Below, one piece after another: positions 60,731 through 64,000 of a DNA stretch of 64,000 nt. The number at the start of each line of letters is the position of its first letter. The first letter of the stretch is position 1. The stretch comes from Streptomyces ardesiacus (lineage in GTDB: Bacteria > Actinomycetota > Actinomycetes > Streptomycetales > Streptomycetaceae). The notes below the pieces were generated by a model, which worked only from the letters and a program-made list of their open reading frames with translations, made no database searches and had not been told where the DNA came from. A program made the translations under genes and the position numbers. The DNA is taken from contig NZ_BEWC01000005.1 of assembly GCF_003112575.1 (NCBI RefSeq), positions 434,001 to 498,000 on the forward strand, in the 5' to 3' direction.

Positions 60731-63430
60731 ATGAGCGAGCACCGTCGCAAACCGCCGCAGCCGCAGGGAGGCGGACGTGCCGCGGCCCGACGCGGCCAGT
60801 CCGGCTCGTCCTCCGGCCGCCGTGCGGCACCGCGAGGCGCCACAGGGTCTCCGTCCGGCTCGTACGGTCCGGAGAACGAGGAGCGTGCGTACGGCAGCCG
60901 CGCCGAGGCCCGGCGCGCCGCACAGCGGAACGGGGGCGGCCGTCGCAGAGCGGCCGAACCGGGCCGCGGCGGCCGGCGAGGGGTATCCGGCGGCTCGGCT
61001 GCGGCCGGGCGCGGGCGTGCCGCCGCACCCGGCAAGAAGCGGTTGATCGACTACCCGCGCCACGACAAGGACGGGTGGCACCGCTGGGTGCCTTCCTGGA
61101 GGCTGGTCTCCGGGCTCTGCATCGCGTTCTTCGGCTGTCTGGTCGGTGCCGCCGGTCTCGCGTACGCCATGGTGACCATTCCCGTCATCGACGAGAGTGC
61201 CACGGCGCAGAACAACGTCTACTACTGGGCCGACAACACCCGGATGGTGGCCACGGGCGGTGACCGCAACCGCCAGAGCGTCGATCTCTCGCAGATCCCG
61301 AAGGAGATGCGCAACGCCGTCATCTCGCAGGAGAACAAGACGTTCTACTCCGACAGCGGCATCGACCCCAAGGGCATCGCCCGCGCCGTGTTCAACATGG
61401 CCAAGGGCGGCGACACGCAGGGTGGTTCCACCATCACCCAGCAGTACGTGAAGAACGCCATGCTGAACGACCAGTCGCAGACGGTCTCCCGCAAGGTCAA
61501 GGAGATCTTCGTCTCGATCAAGGTCGGTGCCGACGTCTCCAAGGACGACATCCTTGAGGGCTACCTGAACTCCGCCTACTACGGCCGCGGTGCCTACGGC
61601 ATCCAGGCGGCTTCGCGGGCGTACTTCAACGTCGACGCCGTCGACCTCAACCCCGGGCAGTGCGCCTTCCTGTCGGCGATGCTCAAGGGCGCGACCTACT
61701 ACGACCCGGCGGGGTCGGTCTCCATCGACCCGGCGGCCACTCCGGAGGCCAACAAGAAGCGCGCCCACTCCCAGATGCAGGACACCCTCGACAAGATGGT
61801 GGAGTACGGGCACCTGAGCCAGGCGGAACGGGCCAAGTACACCGAGCTGCCCACTACGAAGAACCCGCAGTCGAACGCGAAGCTGGGTGGCCAGATCGGC
61901 TACCTCGTCCGGCTGGCCAAGTCCTCCGTCCTCAAGAGCGGCAAGGTGACGGAGCAGCAGTTGGAGAAGGGCGGCTACTCGATCTACACGACCTTCGAGA
62001 AGAAGAAGGTCGACGAGATGGAGAAGGCCGTTCAGAAGGTCTACAAGGAGAAGATCGACCCCAAGAAGCGCCCCGAGACGGACACCCACGTGCAGTTCGG
62101 CGGGGCCTCCATCGACACGCAGACCGGGGCCATCAAGGCCATCTACGGCGGCGAGGATGCCACCAAGCACTTCACCAACAACGCCGACGTGACCGGTGCG
62201 CAGGTCGGTTCGACGTTCAAGCCGTTCGTGCTCGCGGCGGCGATGAAGTGGGGTGTGCGCGACCCGGACCTCGGCCCGGTCCAGGCCCAGGACGAGCGCA
62301 CCATCGTCTCTCCGAAGAGCCTCTACAGCGGCAAGAACAAGCTCAAGATCAACAATTACGACGGGTCGATCTGGGAGAACGAGGAAGGCGAGCAGTGGCG
62401 GCAGGAGAACGACGGTCAGGACAGCGTCGGTGACCCGCCGGACTACAAGATCGACCTCCGTGAGGCGATGCGGGAGTCGGTGAACTCCGCGTACGTGCAG
62501 CTCGGCATGGATGTCGGCCTGGACAAGGTGAAGGAGGCCGCCGTCGACTCGGGGCTTCTGAAGGACAGTCTGACCGGTGCCGACTTCCCGTCCTTCTCCC
62601 TCGGTATCTCGGACCCCAGTGCCATCCGCATGGCGGGCGCGTACGCCACCTTCGCGGACAGCGGCAAGCAGCGCGAGCCGTACTCCGTCACCAAGGTGAC
62701 GAGCAAGGACGGCACGATCTACACGCACAAGGTCGAGGAGAAGCAGGCCTTCACGGCCCAGGTCGCGGACAACGTCACGGACATCCTGAAGACGGTCGTC
62801 GAAGAGGGAACGGGTAAGAACGCCCGGCTTCCCGGCCGCGAGGTGGCGGGCAAGACCGGTACGACGGACGGCAACCGGTCCGCCTGGTTCGTGGGCTACA
62901 CCCCGCAGCTGTCGACCGCGATCAGCATGTACCGCTACCCGGACGACGAGACGATGAAGGACCGCACGTTCCTGGAGATGTACGGGACGGGTGGCGAGAA
63001 GAAGATCCACGGTGCCTCCTTCCCGTCCACGATCTGGAAGGACTACATGTCGGACGCCGTGAAGGACTTGAAGGCGGAGAAGTTCCCGGAGCCGCAGCCC
63101 ATCGGCGAGGTCGTCAACGCAGCCCCGTCGCCGTCCCCGACGCCCTCCCCCTCTCCCTCCGCCTCCGAGACCGAGAAGACCTCTCCGTCGCCGACTCCGT
63201 CGCCCAGCGACACCGAGACCGCCCCCTCACCTCCGGCGCCGAGCGACACGTGCCGCGTCTTCGACTGGAACTGTGACGACGGGAGCAACTCCGGCAACGG
63301 CAACGGGGGCAGTGGCCCGGGAGGCTCCGAGGGCAGCGAATCACCGTCGCCCACATCCAGCGAGACGGGCGAAGAGGGCGACAACAACGGAAACAGCCGC
63401 GGAAACACCATTTGGGGTACGAATGGCTAG
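60731..63430 (+). CDS. Class A penicillin-binding protein (transglycosylase/transpeptidase)
   Basis: A bifunctional wall synthase of 899 residues. A basic, Gly/Ser-rich cytoplasmic N terminus (about 1-120) is followed by one membrane helix (LVSGLCIAFFGCLVGAAGLAY), then the GT51 domain with MRNAVISQENKTFYSDSGID, GGSTITQQYVKNAML and YLNSAYYGRGAYGIQAAS. The transpeptidase has the SxxK motif GSTFKPF (Ser near 494), SxN in SVNSAY (near 582) and KTGT in AGKTGTTDG (near 708). The C-terminal ~140 residues are Pro/Ser-rich. The start ATG 60731 is the only one with a plausible GAGGAG upstream. Confidence 0.96.
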   Translation: MSEHRRKPPQPQGGGRAAARRGQSGSSSGRRAAPRGATGSPSGSYGPENEERAYGSRAEARRAAQRNGGGRRRAAEPGRGGRRGVSGGSAAAGRGRAAAPGKKRLIDYPRHDKDGWHRWVPSWRLVSGLCIAFFGCLVGAAGLAYAMVTIPVIDESATAQNNVYYWADNTRMVATGGDRNRQSVDLSQIPKEMRNAVISQENKTFYSDSGIDPKGIARAVFNMAKGGDTQGGSTITQQYVKNAMLNDQSQTVSRKVKEIFVSIKVGADVSKDDILEGYLNSAYYGRGAYGIQAASRAYFNVDAVDLNPGQCAFLSAMLKGATYYDPAGSVSIDPAATPEANKKRAHSQMQDTLDKMVEYGHLSQAERAKYTELPTTKNPQSNAKLGGQIGYLVRLAKSSVLKSGKVTEQQLEKGGYSIYTTFEKKKVDEMEKAVQKVYKEKIDPKKRPETDTHVQFGGASIDTQTGAIKAIYGGEDATKHFTNNADVTGAQVGSTFKPFVLAAAMKWGVRDPDLGPVQAQDERTIVSPKSLYSGKNKLKINNYDGSIWENEEGEQWRQENDGQDSVGDPPDYKIDLREAMRESVNSAYVQLGMDVGLDKVKEAAVDSGLLKDSLTGADFPSFSLGISDPSAIRMAGAYATFADSGKQREPYSVTKVTSKDGTIYTHKVEEKQAFTAQVADNVTDILKTVVEEGTGKNARLPGREVAGKTGTTDGNRSAWFVGYTPQLSTAISMYRYPDDETMKDRTFLEMYGTGGEKKIHGASFPSTIWKDYMSDAVKDLKAEKFPEPQPIGEVVNAAPSPSPTPSPSPSASETEKTSPSPTPSPSDTETAPSPPAPSDTCRVFDWNCDDGSNSGNGNGGSGPGGSEGSESPSPTSSETGEEGDNNGNSRGNTIWGTNG

Positions 63431-63451
63431 CCGCTGAGCCGCAAGCCGGGT

Positions 63452-63465
63452 GTTTCACGTGAAAC
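63452..63465. other. parS site (first of a close pair)
   Basis: Perfect GTTTCACGTGAAAC; the palindrome extends to 63448-63469. Confidence 0.95.
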
Positions 63466-63473
63466 ACCCATGA

Positions 63474-63487
63474 GTTTCACGTGAAAC
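63474..63487. other. parS site (second of a close pair)
   Basis: Perfect GTTTCACGTGAAAC, 22 bases centre to centre from its neighbour (about two DNA turns), followed at once by a terminator stem. Confidence 0.95.
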
Positions 63488-63488
63488 A

Positions 63489-63520
63489 GGGCCGCCGCAC
63501 CCCCGAGGGTGCGGCGGCCC
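63489..63520 (+). terminator. Hairpin after the PBP gene
   Basis: GGGCCGCCGCACCC (63489-63502) pairs with GGGTGCGGCGGCCC (63507-63520) with a CCGA-type loop, directly following the parS pair. Confidence 0.8.
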
Positions 63521-63557
63521 CGGCGTGTTCCCGGGTGCGTACGGCAGGATGGCCCCC

Positions 63558-64000
63558 ATGCCCAGTGCAGAATCGACGCCAGCGAGCGTGCACGAGCCGG
63601 ACCCGGTACGGCCGACGCATCAGGACCCGGTTGCCGCGGCCGGCAGCGAGCTGATCGGCGGCCCGATGGGCCGACGTGCCCTGCTCGGCGCCTCCTGGTG
63701 GACCCCTGTGCGGGTGATCGCCCTCGTGGCGATCGGCATGTTCGTCCTCGGGCTCGTCCAGAAAGCCCCGTGCTACAACGGCGCCTGGTTCTTCGGGGCG
63801 AGCTCCCAGTACACCCACGCCTGCTACTCGGACATCCCGCACCTCTACCAGGGCCGCGGGTTCGCCGACGGGCTCGTGCCGTACTTCGAGAAGCTCCCCG
63901 GCGACATGGAGTACCTGGAGTACCCCGTGCTGACCGGCCTGTTCATGGAGGCCGCGTCCTGGCTGACGCCGGGCAGCGGCACCATCCAGGACCAGGAACA
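63558..64000 (+). CDS. Membrane glycosyltransferase (GT87-like), N-terminal part
   Basis: The window ends 443 bases into this gene. The protein starts MPSAESTPASVHEPDPVRP, has a first membrane helix (VIALVAIGMFVLGLVQKAP) with CYNGAWFFGASSQYTHACYS after it, and then YSDIPHLYQGRGFADGLVPY and EYPVLTGLFMEAASWL. This matches the multi-pass DUF2029/GT87 mannosyl- or arabinosyl-transferase-like proteins encoded after the PBP gene in Streptomyces. The C-terminal portion is missing, so the activity cannot be confirmed. Confidence 0.75.
   Translation, partial: MPSAESTPASVHEPDPVRPTHQDPVAAAGSELIGGPMGRRALLGASWWTPVRVIALVAIGMFVLGLVQKAPCYNGAWFFGASSQYTHACYSDIPHLYQGRGFADGLVPYFEKLPGDMEYLEYPVLTGLFMEAASWLTPGSGTIQDQE

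Noticed and set aside
63477..63842. A minus-strand open frame over the last gene
   Set aside because: It is antisense to the glycosyltransferase start and begins inside the parS.

Overview
This is a high-GC actinobacterial chromosome segment and almost certainly comes from a Streptomyces. The evidence is the origin order gyrA-gyrB-dciA-recF-gnd-dnaN-oriC-dnaA-rpmH-rnpA-yidD-yidC-jag-rsmG-parA-parB-trxA-trxB-sigM-murJ, a DnaA with the very long charged domain II typical of Streptomyces, paired class E sortases, and nine perfect ParB sites (GTTTCACGTGAAAC). Replication starts in the ~0.9 kb dnaN-dnaA gap, which carries about a dozen DnaA boxes. The layout follows the S. coelicolor core from the pknB region through gyrAB and oriC to ino1 and the following PBP gene, as I recall it.

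Left part (1-15.3 kb). This holds the tail of pbpA, then PASTA kinase pknB, and a minus-strand coupled operon (small membrane protein, glutamine amidotransferase, two class E sortases). After it come the DUF881 gene, crgA, a compact cluster of perfect DnaA boxes (6.99-7.21 kb), a rhomboid protease, a cyclophilin, a DUF5324 gene, a terminator fused to parS, uppS, tRNA-Ala, a small HTH regulator, a second Ser/Thr kinase, a secreted protein and a DLW-39 peptide. Most of these act at the envelope or in division.

Accessory stretch (15.3-24.6 kb). This holds a small secreted protein, a GntR regulator coupled to a glycosyltransferase, an FkbM methyltransferase with a ferredoxin, an uncharacterised membrane-anchored protein, and a very large membrane STAND NTPase with fourteen WD40 repeats. 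The region is the most variable in character and the best place to look for undescribed function.

Replication core (24.7-45 kb). tRNA-Ile, the DUF3566 gene, gyrA, gyrB, dciA, recF, gnd and dnaN run leftwards to oriC, and dnaA also runs leftwards. The rpmH-rnpA-yidD-yidC-jag-rsmG-parA-parB series runs rightwards. dnaA has DnaA boxes in its own promoter. parS sites lie in the parA and parB coding sequences and around terminators.

Right part (45-64 kb). Here are trxB-trxA with a textbook SigR promoter, the sigM/anti-sigma pair, a pseudokinase next to the lipid II flippase murJ, a DUF6049 gene, a CCA-adding enzyme, an LppU/SCO3897-type protein, an MFS transporter, a PadR-ino1 operon with a perfect 27-bp operator, a class A PBP, and the start of a membrane glycosyltransferase cut by the window edge.
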